Counted from the first letter of the stretch, positions 1 through 13,512 are shown. The stretch: DNA of 64,000 nt from Varanus komodoensis (GCF_004798865.1 NW_025335854.1:2656416-2720415), one strand, 5' to 3'. The notes: generated from the sequence alone by a model not told the origin. Translations and numbers: made by a program.

Positions 1-1000
1 GAGAGCTGGTGGCGACGGTCCCGGCTGGAAACTTTATGCTGGAAAAGGACATGGGGAATCTGGAAGCTCAGGGACTCACCTTGAGTGCCACCTATGTTCA
101 TGGTGTGGGAACAGCAGTGTTCCTTTTGTCATGCTTCCAGGTTAATGTGCAGAACAGCCAGGATCTTTTCTGAGAGGGACAGCGCTGGTGTTGGTAGGAG
201 TCACGCTGGATGTTTCCCTCAATCTACTTTCTGGTGCTGCAATCGTTTTGTGGTACTCTTTGAAACCCAGAATGATATCATGGTTCTACATTACTGCAGA
301 AGAAAGTCTGCATGTTTGTGTGGCAAGACCTCTTTAGAGAATGAAAGGCATGGATTCATGGAGCCTGATGAAATCCATCAAGTTCCTTTATGCTCTGTGC
401 TCATATGTGGTTGCAGACTCCAAGCAGAGTTGACTCCATATCTGCCTAAGCAGAAGTCAAACCAGATTTAGAGAACCCTACAAAATATTTCAGAAATCTA
501 AGATTGGTAAAATGCCTCAAAGGAAAAGAGGATGATCACACATTTCCCTTATATTTTGACTACAGTAAAACTTGGGAGTGGAGATGATGGCACAATCCAG
601 TCCAAATGCCCAGGAGAACTTCACAAGAAGTAAACAGTAAGTCAGCGTAACAATGGTAAATCAATTACCTGGCCATGGACCCTTTTGTAACCAAATATTA
701 TCATCAATACAAAACAGATTTGAAGCAAGCCCATGGTTTGCAGATATACATAATTATTAGTGGGAATGAGGGGAAGGTGGGGAAGAAACATCAAAGGGGC
801 AGATTCTTCTCCCAGCTCAATGAGAACTCGACATGCTCAGTGGTCATGGTATATTGTCTGACTGTTGGAAAGAAGAAATGAAAAAACAGCAGGAATTGCA
901 TTGTGTTTCATGTATTAATTTTCCATTCTGCTCAACTGCCCAAGCTTTCTCTGTACAAAGCAAAACAACCAACCAACAAACAAACCTTTAAAAATATAAT
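1..1000. other. unannotated AT-rich non-coding DNA
   Basis: I see no gene, RNA or clear repeat here. The open frames are short, lack recognisable motifs and have no conserved-looking context. It is probably intergenic. Confidence 0.5.
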
Positions 1001-1112
1001 ATAGAATCATAGACTAGTAGAGTTGGAAGGGGCCATGAAGACCATCAAGTCCAACCCCCTACTGTTGCAGGACACCAAGTTAGACCATCCCACTCAGATG
1101 ACTGATTTATTC
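1001..1112 (-). mobile_element. CR1 LINE 3' end fragment
   Basis: The plus strand reads AGAATCATAGACTAGTAGAG, then a GGAAGGGGCC...CAAGTCCAACCCC block. This is the reverse complement of the classic CR1 3' terminus (…GGTTGGACTTGATGG…CTATGATTCTAT). The copy is strongly 5'-truncated, which is usual for CR1. Similar ends occur near 32,245 and 55,103. Confidence 0.8.
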
Positions 1113-4100
1113 ACATCCAAGAAGCCCAAGCAACCAACTTTGACAATAAGGAAGAAGAAATCCCAGAACCTGTAAAAACCAATCATAGGTTATCAAATGC
1201 CAGCAACTACATCTTAAACTAGCACCAAAAATATTACAGTATTGACACCAGATAGACCTCACTGGGAAAAGTGTTCCATAATCCACCACTGAGAAGATCT
1301 TCCTTCTTGCCTCTAACCTCTGAACCTCTTTCAGAGGAGACATTGAAGAAAGGACTCCTATGATCACCCTAGTAGATAGATAGATGGATATTGGTAAAAG
1401 TAATCCAGTTGAGGAAATAGAAACTGAGTGATTGGGTGGGATCCTACAGAGGGTCACTTCACACTGCACTGTTTTTTCAATAGTCCCTTTAGTGTTTCTA
1501 TAAGAATAGTAAATGTTGGTCAGTGAATGTTATGAATCTCTAATTTTAGAACACCTTGGGACAAAAGTGGAGAGCACTGCAGCCAGCTGCTGAAAATGGC
1601 AGCCCAGGGCCTACATTTCCCTCCCTCACTCCTAACATAAAGGGATATTTTACATTATGCCGTTACTAAAGATATCTGTCAGGCCAAAGGCCAGCCTAAA
1701 AGTGTTAAAACTTGTATTGAAATACAACATAGTAGTGGGGCAGGTTGGTGGATTGTTATTTAAGATGATCAACCTGACATGAAACAGCAGTTGACAGGGA
1801 TTTGATCTTTGCAGTCATGACTAAAAATATATTACAATCCCGGAAGTCACCCAAATCAAGCAGCAAAAAGCACATTTTATCAGTGTTTGATAATGAAACA
1901 TTGTTATTCATTAGAGGCCTAAGGAAAATTTCCTGGACAATATGGACCCCAATGAAGTTGTCAAGAAACTCAAAGTAAAATGAGATTTGTCATGAATTTG
2001 GGAGTTCACCTAACCATGCAACACGGAGGGGTTGTGAAGGAAGCCAAATGTGTTTTATAAGAATAATTCAGTTTCTGAAGGGAGTACCACACGTTCTTTG
2101 GTTGTCACCCAATGTTGCTGAAAGCTCCGTTCAAAAGGCATTTTAAGCATACCCCTCAGGCAAAACTCCTGAGGAACCTTACAACAAGTTGTCAATACAA
2201 CTCCAGCAATTTCTTAAGACATTCTCTGTTCCATATCCGTTCCATACAATCACCTGCTGCTGGCATGAACTAGCAACTCACCAGCACGATGAAATCACAC
2301 CTCGCAGTCAGTATGACTAAACATTGCAGGGAAAAAGTGGGTAATTCTGTTTGCTGGAAGATCAGATCCCGCCATTTAAAAACAACAATGCAATACAACG
2401 GCAAAGCTTCACTGATGTGTATAATGACGAACTAGGTAGGCTGATCGTCTTTGCAGCAACTCATCAACTGGTAATAAAGATTTTCATGTTGCTTTATAAA
2501 GAAATGCATAAAGGGGGCAAGGAAATCAAGTGACAGAGGAAAGAATCTATCAAACTGACTGTTTAATTGTTGGAAACTGACTTGAGAATCACACTTAGGG
2601 TGTGAAAAATATACGTGATGCTTGTTATGACAATGAATGTTAAGAAGTTATCGCTGACATACAAGTCAAGCTAAATTTGTTAAATAAAAAGAAAGGAATG
2701 GAATGTTCAGAAACATAATGTCAGCAAACGAGAAGATGGAGAATTAAAAAATAAATTGAAAGTAGCAATGGAAAGGAGATTTGAGGCATGAAACACCCAT
2801 AAAATGGGGGAGCAAATAGGTCACTGGGGACATGAAATAAATGAGAGAACGGAACGACATAAGGAAAGTAATAAAAGATGCTACAAATAGACTCTATGGT
2901 TTCCATTTTCAAGGGGAAAATAGAAAACCTGTACTGTTTAATTAAGAGGGAATAGAAGTTCTATAGTAAAGCTGTATTAAAAGTTAAGGCTCTGGAATAG
3001 AAAGAGGCATATACAGCAGTGCAACAGGATGTTGAAGAGCTGGCTTTGGTGGATAAAACAATGAATTTCACTTGAGGAAGTCTTTATGTTCAAAGGTAGG
3101 CTCAAACAAGATGCTAAATGCAACCGAGAATCTTCTTTTTGCTTACTCTAGAGTAAGACTGTGTATCTGCAATTTTGATCAAGACCACTGAGCACTGGGA
3201 AGAGGAGATTAAACCTTCCACCACTGCCTTTTTCCACTGAAATCCTCACTTAAAAGATTAAAAACAAAAAACTCCACCGACACCAACCAATTATCAGCTG
3301 GGGTAAATTTACTATTCCCAAGGCTTTTTCTCTTCTAAAGGAAGAAATGGATATCTCCAAGTCTTTTCAATGTACAAACAGATGAGAATCCTGCAATATG
3401 TTGATTGTAGGCTAACCCGAGACATTCTGCTGCCTGAGATGAAGGACAAGATAGTACCCCAATCCATTCTGCACACAAAAACCAACTGAATTGGTGGAGG
3501 TGGGAGGGATGGGCGTCCACTGTACCTGGGAGCAGGAGGCAACCTTAGGAGATGATGACCAGTTTACACTGCACCCCCCTCACTCTGACTAATAGCAGAA
3601 CCAACCCCGTTACATATGAGAATGAATATTAATTCGCATTTTCATTTCCAGGTTTGCGGTCAGGTAGTCAAATTTTAATAGCCTGAGTTGGCTTTCCATT
3701 GGGGGAAAAAAAACCTCTCTGGCAGCCCTACTACAAGCAATACATGTCTCCTGAGCTTAGATAATGGCTGAAGCATATGAGTGGTTGCTTGACATCAAAG
3801 ATTGTAGTCTATGGTAGCTCTACTCATCAACAGATGCTTGCACAGGGGTATAAGGCCCTGAGTCCTTGCCCTGAAAGGGCATGCAAGAGTCATGTGCAAT
3901 TAGGGATGTTGTATTCAGAACGAAGACACAAATGCCAGGCTCACATATTGACTTGCATGTAGATCCTATCAGAAAGGTCTCAGATTTCTATAGTCATCAT
4001 CTCACCTGCTTCAGAGAAGCTTGTAGCAAATAGGTGGTCTTCTCATGGGGGAAATGAGATAGTCAGAGCCTTCTTCCTTACTTGATCTTTGCATTTTTCC

Positions 4101-5524
4101 CTATGAAATATATATTCCAGCTATGATGTTGCACTGAGGGACAGAGCATAAGAAATAGGCGTTTGGAGAACTCTGAAATAAGATAGACTCTAAAATATTT
4201 TGAATGATTTCCTGTTTTCAGTGTCTTAATGACAAATTAATTCTCAGAACAAACACAGAACAGATGACAGGATATACAATTTCTGAAGCTCCATTATGAC
4301 TGTTGTTGAAGTGCTTCTCTCTGCAGATTTCTCACACTGTTTGACTATGAATATATTATGTACCCATTATTTGCTCATCATGAACCCAGCTCCTGTACAT
4401 GGTTCTCAAAACCTGTTTATATTCTGGAGTTTTGTAGTTGGTGGGCATGCCTCTACCTGTTTGTGAAGGTTTGTCTCTGCAGAGGGGTTTCCTGGATGTT
4501 CTCACCAATAAAATTGCTGAGGTTCATAACATAAATGTCTCCCTGTGGATCCTAGCATATATTCTCACAGGTTGCTAATCCAGGACTTGCTGACACCCCA
4601 TTCACGTGGAGTATGAAGCACTGCTTTTTGGGTCCCTCTCAGGCTAGGGTGTGGCCCTTTCATCTGCTTTAAATCCAGAACAAAGTCACCCAATAGTATC
4701 TGCTTGCCCTCCACACCACAGAATCTACTGCTTGAAGAACTGGGCAAAAGCCTTTTAAGATAGCATAGCCAATGCCTACACTGAGACCGGAGCAGTCGGA
4801 GTACAGTCTGTGTAAGCCTTCACTTGACCTCAGCTCTCTGCTGAGACAACTTCTGTCCTGCAGGGCTCACTGGGAATAGATCCTGACTCCTGCTTAGAGA
4901 CACATGCCTTGATCTGAGTTTGCCTGCTTGCAGGGAGCCCATTTAGCTTCTGCTATGGTAGTGATTTCAGATAAATGTAGATATTTTTAGATAGTCCTTC
5001 AATTTTGCTTTTGTTTTCTTATAATAAGTTTTATTCAAATTTTGTTTTTGTTTTAATGTATACTTTGAACTTTGCATTGAATATATTCCATTTAGACAGA
5101 AATGGTTCATATTTTAAGTTTTCTAGAATAAAAAAACAGAGTGATATTGGGACCTCTATGTGACTTATTTATTGATTTTATAGACGGGTCAACAGTTGAA
5201 TCACTCTGGGCAGTGTGTAACAGTTCATGCAATACAATAGAATATCATATACAATATAAATAACAGGAAAAAGACCACAGATGCTCACGACAAAAATAGA
5301 TTGATGACATCTATCATTGAGGCGTGTTAATGCAGTTAGGTCTATTAAACCTCAGGAAATTTGCTTGTCCCCCACATCTCCATTTAAGGCTGTTAAATGC
5401 CTTACCACAGAGGTCAGTCTTAACCTGGGGAGGCGATTGATTCATGGGAGGAGGGGCTGGCCCAAAGAGGGGCTGCTCTTTCTTGTTGCCATAACCTAAA
5501 TCTCTATTAGAAGTGGAATTCATG
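1113..5524. other. unannotated non-coding stretch, purine-rich in part
   Basis: There is no recognisable gene. The part from about 2,640 to 2,940 is markedly purine-rich on the plus strand and could be an eroded element, but I cannot match it to a family. The remainder is ordinary AT-rich sequence with short meaningless frames. Confidence 0.45.
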
Positions 5525-5625
5525 CACATGATGGGCATGTCATGAGCGGAGCCGGCTGAAGCTGGGGGTCAGACTAGATGGCCCGGTAGACCCCTTCTGA
5601 CTCACTCTGTTTTTATGTTTCAGAG
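5525..5625 (+). mobile_element. CR1 LINE 3' end fragment (ATGTTTC-tail subfamily)
   Basis: The sequence runs through GAGCGGAGCCGGCTG, GTCAGACTAGATGGCCCGG and CCCCTTCTGACTCACTCTGT to TTTTATGTTTC. It is the 3' terminus of the same CR1 subfamily as the minus-strand copies at 27,690, 36,143 and 59,131, here in plus orientation and 5'-truncated to about 100 bp. Confidence 0.8.
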
Positions 5626-6425
5626 GATGGCCTTATGTCCTTTGAGTAGTATCTGGATTGTGGTTGGGAGAGATATTCAGTTAAGTATTGCAAGCCCAAG
5701 CCACTTTGGAAGCACTATATCTGGAAGCACTATAAATATTATTCATTTTTATTTAGTTGCTTGTCTCCTTTGCATTTTTAAAAATCTGTTTTTATATAAT
5801 TTCATTATGTTTATATATGTGAACACATGGAGTGTGGGTGTGTATTTAAACAAGCAAAGATGGGAAATAAGGCTGGTTAATCTGACCTTAACAGGACTGA
5901 TGCATTAAAAAAAGACAAATACATCTGAAGATGGATTCTTCCCTTATGAGTTAATAAAATGTTCTGAAAATGCAGTGCTTTCCTTCGGAACACTGCCTTT
6001 AGCAATCCTAGCCTGCAAAGAGTTTCCAAAACATTTTATCATTGCCACTCTGTCAGAAATTTTCAGGGAAAAAGAGAAACTGTAAACAAACAGTGAAACA
6101 CTCTGAAGTCAATAAAACACATCAAGTCGATATTTAAAGAAGCATTTTTAAAAAGTTAAAAATGAAACTCAAAAACAGAAGGCAGACTCTATATGACTGC
6201 TCTGAAGAAGCTACCACAAAGAAATATATGAATCATAAGAAAAGCAAAATTGTATCATAAACTTGGAGAAGTATTGTTACAGCCTAGGGGCTGCCGGTAA
6301 CATATAATTTATCTGATAGTGCAGGGCCATGGAAATCACTTTTCTCTGTCTTCTTGATATGCTGATGACTGTGATAAGGAACTCTATAAGAGAAGCTAAA
6401 TGAACCATATGTGTTGTTCCTTGCT
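5626..6425. other. unannotated AT-rich non-coding DNA
   Basis: I see nothing that can be supported as a gene or named repeat in this stretch. Confidence 0.45.
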
Positions 6426-7005
6426 ATCAAGTCACCTCCAGATTATGGTGACCCCATGTCCTCCAAGGTGCCTTGTCCTTTACAACGCTGCTCAGCTCTT
6501 GTATAATGAGGCTGTGCCTTTGTTTATGGAAACAATCCTTCTATAATCGGTCTTCCTTTTCTTCAGATTTCCCTAGCAAGATTGACTTCTCCAGGGAGTC
6601 TTGCCTTCTTGTGATGTGTTCAAAGTAGGACAATCTCAGTTTTGTCTTTTTTGCTTCCAGGGCAAGTTCTGGCTTGATTTTATCTAGGGTCCATGTGCTT
6701 GTCTTTCTGTTCATCCAAAGTATTCACAAAGTTTTCCTTCAGCACTATGTTTTGAATGCATCAAATTTCTTCTTGCTTTCTTCACTGTCAAGCTTTCACA
6801 CCCAAGCAAAACAGTATGGATCATCTTGGCCTTCATCTCCAGTGAAATGGCCTTATAGTGGATTATCCTTTTTCATTCCATTTACTCCTGCTCTTCTGAG
6901 TCTCTGTCTTTGAATTTCTTGGCTGCAGTCTCCATTTGAATGGATAATCAAGCCAAGGTATGCAAAATCTTTGTGATTTTCAATCTCACTTTGCAAAAGA
7001 AATAA
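6426..7005 (-). mobile_element. RTE/BovB-like LINE, ORF2 C-terminal part and 3' end
   Basis: Translated on the minus strand in several frames, this gives pieces typical of the RTE ORF2 C-terminus: DFAYLG.II.SNGDCSQEI (family: YLGS.I.SDGDC..EI), a GCESLTVKK-like stretch (family: YGCESWTVKKA), and a GKTPWRSQSC / DSLEK-type region. The 3' end has the family's GGTGACCCCATG and GACTTGATAGCA text. Frames shift several times, so the copy is old and dead. It is about 0.58 kb of an element normally around 3 kb, hence 5'-truncated. Confidence 0.75.
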
Positions 7006-8679
7006 TATGGTGAGGAAGGTTAAGAGTGTCAGAGAAGCCAAGAGCAATGCAACTAGGACTCCCTTTCTAATCTGGTCTCCTATCAGGGTAAACAAAAGTG
7101 GAATAATCAAAGCAGAGACACCAGTATAAGATGCATCCACCCTCTTAAGAAGCAACAGTAATATTAGCAAAAGAGAATAGATATCTAATGGTGATAGGGC
7201 AATAAGAAGCACTTGCGGGATGCAGTGGGAGCTGAAGGTGACCCCAGCGGGATTTTTAATGTTTTTTAATTTGTATTTATTTATTTTTTCAGACTATGGT
7301 AGTGATATTCGAGCTAACTTATGTTGGTGCTGCACGGAAGAATGTAGTGGTAAACTACTAGTGAATATTTTTTGCTTTTCATTAACCTATATGGAAACAC
7401 TCCATATAAGCAGGGCCAAATGTATGTTTTCTACTATGAACACCATATCTGTGAACCCATCTGGAACTCTAGGGTCTGACCAGGTCAGAAATGTTTCCAG
7501 AATAAATCCATTATCAACTATAATGGAGAGCTGATAATGGAAGGGTTCCATGGGTGGGTCCCATGCCTAATTCCAAAATAGTAGAGATACCACTTTCCAG
7601 GTCATGGAGTGGCCCTTTCTGGCTGAAGGCTTCCCTACTAGATCTTGTTGCCAGTTGACATGTTTGGAGGCCTCTTGAAGCAGTGAATGCCTCCTCTTGC
7701 ATCACCTGATCACTACAATGAAACATGTAAGCATGCAATGCAAGCATGGGGCTATTTCAGATTCCATTTTGATGCTTCAGTTTAACATTTCGATAAAAGG
7801 GTCCTATTCACAGCTGCATTACAGATGGACATATCTGCCAGTTCTGATTTATCTTGTTTTTAATTTTTTCTAAATCTTGAATTCACTTCATCCTGAATTT
7901 TGAGGATATTTTTAAAAGTTTGTATGAAATTTATACATATTTTTGTGAGTAAATGTATATACATTCTTCCAAATACAAACATTTTGTATCTAATTTTGCC
8001 TAATATATACAGTTTTCCTTGTTTTGCATTGTTTTCATGAACATATGCATTTGTATGTGAGCTTTCCCCTAATGTATGTATTTTTCAACACATTTTTTGA
8101 TTGGAGAACTGCAAATTTAGAAGGATAACCAGGTGTCCATTCACATATTATTTTAGGACTACAAAATCAGATAAGTTCATGTAAAAATGGTCTTTGTAAT
8201 GGCCTTTGTGCTGCCAACATTAAAATGCAAACTGTAACAATTTCTTCCCCTTCCCTATGCTGAATTACCATCTAGGTTGAGAATGGACCCTGATTGTAGT
8301 GTTCATATCCAGAAGCATCTCTGACCTATTTTTGAATCTATTAGGTGTCTTTAAACATTCTTCCTAGATCAGATAATATGAAGCTGCTGTATACCAAGAT
8401 AAGTCACTGCTCCATCTAACTCACTAATGTCTATTCTGGCTGGCAGCCAAAGTATTCACTAGAAGTCTCTTCCTTTTTACATGCAAACCATGTGCTTTAA
8501 CTAAAACTATGGTCCAATCCCATTAGTTTAGATGATAACAAGTTAAGCCTTGAAATAATGGCTAAGTGGGCAAAGCTGTGCAAAATTATCCATAGCTTAG
8601 TGTATTTTTAATGATTGTACCATGTTTTTCCTTCCTGGGAGTTCAAAGTGGTATAAATGCCTTTCATTTTACACTCATT
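7006..8679. other. unannotated non-coding DNA
   Basis: A minus-strand open frame rich in Leu/Ile crosses 6,853-7,212. Its C-terminal half is the RTE fragment next door and its hydrophobic N-terminal half reads simple pyrimidine-rich sequence, so I do not call it a gene. Around 8,370-8,470 there is LINE-tail-like text (CTGCTCCATCTAACTCA) of low confidence. Confidence 0.4.
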
Positions 8680-8685
8680 ATGACC

Positions 8686-8958
8686 CTGAAAGCAAAGCTG
8701 AGGTGGTCATACCTTGGACCCATCATGAGAAGGCAAGACTCCCTGGAGAAGACAATCATGCCAGGGACAGATGAGGGGAGAAAAAAGAAAAGGAAGACTA
8801 AATATGAGGTGGACTGGCTCCACAAAGGAAGCCACAACTTGGTATTTATAGGAGCAGAGCGGGGCTGCCATGAATAGGACATTTTGTAGGGCTTTCATTC
8901 ATAGGGTCTACAGTTGCCATAGGTCAGAGACAACCTCATAGCACATGACAACAACAAG
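8686..8958 (+). mobile_element. RTE/BovB LINE 3' end
   Basis: The plus-strand translation starts with LKAKLRWSYLGPIMRRQDSL followed by EKTIMPG, matching the RTE/BovB ORF2 C-terminus (LKL.YFGH.MRR.DSLEKTLMLG). It ends in GACAACAACAAG, the (ACA)n tail usual for BovB. ATGACC at 8,680-8,685 and again at 8,959-8,964 is a possible 6-bp target duplication that brackets the homology exactly. The copy is 5'-truncated. Confidence 0.8.
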
Positions 8959-8964
8959 ATGACC

Positions 8965-11520
8965 TTTACAGGATTACACTGAGAGAGAGGAAGAGAGAGT
9001 GGTGGTCCAAAGGTGATGCAGAGACCTTTCTGGTTGAGTGGGGATTTGACCTGTTTCCCCAATCTTGGTGCAACTGTTACACTACAGTGGCATTTCCCTG
9101 TGATTCCCTGTGATAATAAGAGCAAGCTCTTCTGTTTCACATAGTACCTGATTTTTGGTGTTCTGGAAACACACAAATGTAGGGAGATAAGTTTCACTGT
9201 CCTTCAGAAGCAGTTGTTTCTAGGTACTTTTGCCACTTGCCGTGCTCTTAACAGCCTTAACAATGAGCAGGGGAAGTAAAGTTCCATCTGATTTCAGCAT
9301 CTGTGGACTATAATACATGACTCCATGTACTTAATGAGGCAGAGCCTAGCAGTTGTGTCCAATATTTCAATGACACCTTTAGACAGCATGCAGGGATTCT
9401 CTCCGCTTCTCCATATTGTAAGTAGATGTTGCGTGCTTATTGATTGTTAACATTGTTAACGGAAAATAAGCGTGATCGGTGTTAGTAATTAGGACAAATG
9501 CCATTTGCATGCAACTTGATTGGGATGCATAAGACAAAGTTATTCAGAAAACTCCCAGAAGCAGTTGTAAGAAGCTCTTTGCCAACCAAAAGGTTCACTT
9601 TCTTATGTCAGTTGCTAAAGCATCCAAGTGCTAGATACTTGGACTAAAAACAAAAGATATGCTGAAAGTACAGCAGTTTTCCTACATTGCAGGTTGGACT
9701 GAAATTCCATGGATTACTCAGTGGTGCAAGGATATTTGTACTGTGGATAACTAGAGATCATAAAAGACAATGGGATTATTTCTCCTGTTTGGAATGTAGA
9801 GCAGAACTGAAGCCATAACATTTCACAAATGTTTGCACCGGTGCCAAAAAGCGAGCCTAAAATAGGATAATTGCAGCTTCTCTTTAAAACATGAAAACTT
9901 CTTCTAGTCAGCTAGAAAGTCATAGCTAGTCATATCTTTGAGTTGAGGAATAAATTAGTGCACATCCTGGATAAGATGCAGGAAGTAGTAAATCATACCT
10001 ACATGTGATAACACAAGATATAGTTTGTGCTTCTTATAACTCAGACTTTCTTTTGACTCTGGATGAACTCTGTGCTTGCTGTAATTTAGGATCAGAGAAT
10101 GCAGACAGGAGTTTAACTGGTGTATCTATGATGGTTTTAGATTGCATTCTGTGGTAATTGGATAACTTTCTATTTCTCTTTGCATAACCTAATACGGCTA
10201 TATAAAGAAGGGACTTTTCTTTGTAGACAGACTTCTAGCTTTCTGGGAACATGTCAACAGCTTCCATTCTCTCCTGCAATGGCTGGTGTGCATGCATCAT
10301 CTTCATCGTCATCATCAGCATCACCTTCAATTTCATTTCTATACTGCCCACTGTTGAAGCTTTGTTGTTGTTGTTTAATCAAGCAGAATTATTTGGAAGA
10401 GCCTAAAAACAGTCAAGTCACATTTCTTCAACATCACTAAATTGCTTCTGGATAAGACGTTTATGACGTCCTCATTTGTGGAGGTGTAGTGGTACAGGTG
10501 GGAAATCCAGATAACATGATTATTTCATTTGTACCCTGTTTGTTAACCAAGCAATGGCATTCAAGGTGGCTTACAGAACAATGTAGGGCAACTTCAAATG
10601 CATTAGCATTCAATAAAAACATAATTACAGAAACAATTCCATTATTATTGGAAATAGTAACCAACCCACCACAACCACTTATGGATTAAAGTCTTTCTTA
10701 AATAAAGTGGATGTTGACTGCCAGTGGAAAGCCATCAAAGAGGAAGGAAACCTAGCCTGGGAGGGAAAAGGAAAGCATTACCAATCCTTCCTTCACACCG
10801 AAATAATGATGCAAATCTATCTTTTCTTCTGGGCAGTTTTTGATTGTTTTAAAATGCAACATTGTGATGCTTTTTGCATTGTGTCTGAGTATGACAGAAG
10901 AGCAAGGGAAATGTAGGACTGATATGCCCTGTTTGGGCAGCACATTCATCTTTATTCTTAAGACTTAGTTCCAAGTATACTTGCATAGTAAATTCACATG
11001 CAGGAACCAGAAAGGCTGGTGGGACATCAACTCGGAACTCTGGGATGGCTGCTATTCTTATCAGTTTATTATGTCAGGAACAACTCGCTCACCAATACTA
11101 GTCCATTGGACTATGAAAGTTGTGAGATGAGAGACTCTGAGAGCTACCAGTCATCAAAAGATATTGCAAAGCTATTTCAACTTTTCTTCCTTCACATTGG
11201 CAGGGTTCAGACATGACAATCCATAGTGGGATTAACCGTTGCTATCCTGTTATGTGGTCTGAACCCAGCTGTGGTATTTTACCATGGAAAGTTTGGTCTT
11301 CAGAAACCATGATAAGAAACAACACTATGTTCTATGCTTTCTCTATACCACTTTGGCTTGTTGTGTTGTCTAAACCCAGGTTTGTGGTTTCCACAGTCCT
11401 GTATGTGACTATTACAAAGTACCCTGGAAAGAGGAGTAACTGCTGGAAGCCATCCAGTCATCCAGCATCTAGCTGGCTCTTTCTGACACAGTATTAGTAA
11501 TGTGTTAGCAATATGTGCAT
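8965..11520. other. non-coding DNA with weak repeat remnants
   Basis: No gene is seen. Text near 10,525-10,630 (CATTCAAGGTGGCTTACAG, then AATAAAAACATAATTACAG) resembles an eroded LINE or SINE 3' end on the minus strand. A short ATC-rich simple repeat lies at about 10,295-10,330. A possible conserved element is listed separately at 9,415-9,600. Confidence 0.4.
9415..9600. promoter_or_regulatory. candidate conserved non-coding element (unverified)
   Basis: A non-repetitive stretch with dense homeodomain/POU-like words: TTGATTGTTAAC, TTAGTAATTAGG, and an octamer-like ATTTGCAT inside CCATTTGCATGC. It has no repeat family signature and no coding potential. The call rests only on appearance. Multi-species alignment is needed to support it. 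Confidence 0.2.
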
Positions 11521-11525
11521 TATAT

Positions 11526-11637
11526 ATGGTAATTTGTATTATGTTTTATTTTATTCTTCTTATTTATGTAAGCCGTCCTGAGGCTATGCGAAAGGACGGC
11601 ATACAAATACTCTAAATAAATAAACAAACAAACAAAG
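11526..11637 (+). mobile_element. L2-type LINE 3' end
   Basis: GTAAGCCGTCCTGAGGCT followed by GGACGGCATACAAATA and an A-rich (AATA/AAAC)n tail matches the 3' terminus of the copies at 61,461-61,768 (plus) and 54,451-54,800 (minus), where the same stem-like text reads AAGCCGCCCCGAGGC…GGCGGCATAAAAAT. Only the last ~110 bp remain. Confidence 0.7.
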
Positions 11638-12974
11638 CACAGCCATGCAAGTTCAGATAGGAGCAGTCCAATAAACAGAGCAGAGTTGGGGTAAATCACA
11701 CAAAATAGCACCACCAAATTTGCTTTATTAAATGTTGTGGGAAAAGGGAAGAGGAACCCTTGCTTTTGCCAGGATCAAGACTCAGTGTCCATCTTTCAGT
11801 AAGCACACTGGATTTAGCTTAGCTCACAAAGACATTCTGCTTATCCAGCACCTCCCTTTACACATCAGTGCCAGAGCGTGGTGCCTACATGTGGAGGGAT
11901 TCAGACAACTGAAATATCTTTATGAGCTAAGAGGAAGTCGATTTACCATCTGGCATCTTTTGAATGCTTCAGTTTGATGGCACTGTCCAAAACTAGCCCT
12001 CCTTCTCTTTTCCAACCTTTTTATCAACACATGACTTAGCTATTATTGCAATTAAAAATACTGCAAAAACATTGTTGTCTTTTCTGCTCAGTTCTTGAAA
12101 TGCAGGCCAGAATCAGCTAATATTTCCCCACACATAATTCATTCTGTCTGAAGCATGAATTCTTTTGCTTGATCTCAGCTATAGCCTCTGTGATCTTTTC
12201 TAAATATGTTCTTGAGGGTCACAAATGGAGTCTTTGAAAGTGCTTTCATGATGATGGATTAACTTTGATTGGCATTTGTGATGTGCTCTTATAGGTGCAT
12301 GCTATACATTTCCCTTTCAAGGCTATCCTACATTATATAACTGTTGAATATTTTGTCTTGGATCATGCTCAGCTCTCCTTGGTACTGTATTCTCTAAAAG
12401 GTACAATTCTTAACATTCTCCTCTTCTCCTTATCCTTGAGGGTCACATGTGACCACTGCAGATTTTTGCCCCTGGAGAGAGTCACAAGCATAGGAGGATG
12501 CAAAGACAGAAAGTGCTTAGTTATCCTTTCTGTTGGTTGGTAAATGTGTGTGTTGTCTTTGCCATTCCAAGCCACAGTGAAATGGTAGGGTCCACATTTT
12601 CTAAACAAATAATAATCACACACATTTGATTAGAAACAATGATTTCTAATCAAATAATAGTCATTACATCATCTGAGTGCCAGTGTACATGTATCGTGTA
12701 CAAGAATGCATGCTCCAAATGCATATTCCTTTGTGGCTGCAATGTGTATTCAGTGGACTGTATCCATTCTGCATCATTCTGCTAGCAGGAGGGGAACTTT
12801 CCCCTTTCCCTGCAAACTTCCATGTGAACTCCCATCCTATACATAGAATATGGATGTGTGTGCACGTGTATGTGCATGTTATCTGGGTTTGTGTGTGTGT
12901 TGGGGGGCTACTTGTTGGTATTGACTTGCTTGTCTGTCCATCACCTGCTGGAGAAACCTTAGAGCAATCTAGCA
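11638..12974. other. unannotated non-coding DNA with a short GT-rich tract
   Basis: No gene. The 144-residue plus-strand frame from 12,677 is rich in Cys/Val/His because of a GTGTGT-rich tract (about 12,850-12,900) and runs into a palindromic repeat, so it is not a credible exon. Confidence 0.45.
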
Positions 12975-13080
12975 TGCTCCAAATGTCTGAGAGTTTATCT
13001 TCCATCAGGCTCCATAGTTTGGCCAAATATCTGGAATGCTGTGAGTTGAGCCCAAAACATCTGGAGGACACTGGGTTGAG
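12975..13080. repeat. palindromic dispersed repeat A (MITE-like), diverged copy
   Basis: The right arm reads CCCAAAACATCTGGAGGACA then CTGGGTTGAGG. The left side holds the opposing GCTCCAAATGTCTGAGAG. The consensus I infer from copies in this window is an imperfect palindrome whose arms carry CCAGATGTTTTGGAC and GTCCAAAACATCTGG. Other copies: 16,150-16,228, 42,008-42,072, 51,117-51,232 and 59,425-59,530. Confidence 0.55.
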
Positions 13081-13394
13081 GATGTCAGTCTTACCACCAC
13101 CTTTTATTTAGCTTAGCTGCCTGCCCCTCTCAGCTGTCTGTGAAATCGAAAGCAGGAGAGAAGCTGCTGGCACAAACATAGCACTCACTAGAGACTGTAC
13201 ATCTTGCTAGGGACCTCTTAAACTGGGAACCAGAATTAATTGGAGGCGTGTAGGTCAGATACTGATCCTTGATGTAAGAAGAGGGTTAAAAGAAGTATCC
13301 AACCATATCCCACTTTTATCTGTAAAATCAACACTGCTTTTATATTACTCCTTGTCTGGGTAATTTTCATATGCTTCTTGCTGTGTTTTAATTC

Positions 13395-13512
13395 TTGACA
13401 GATCTGTTGTTTTAATCATATTCTTGGGTTTGATTTCAGACTGAATTTAATTATACTGTTTATTTTTCTAAGCCACCTTGAGGAGCAGTTTGGCCATAGG
13501 GAGCTTAGAAAT
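13395..13512 (+). mobile_element. possible L2-like LINE 3' remnant
   Basis: An AT-rich run leads to CTAAGCCACCTTGAGGAGC, recalling the AAGCCGCC..GAGGC block near the L2 3' end. The match is short and eroded, so this is tentative. Confidence 0.35.

Noticed and set aside
6853-7212. 119-codon Leu-rich minus-strand frame
   Set aside because: Its C-terminal half is RTE ORF2 text and its N-terminal half is translated pyrimidine-rich sequence.
12677-13111. 144-codon plus-strand frame
   Set aside because: Reads a GT-rich simple tract and part of palindromic repeat A; no coding pattern.
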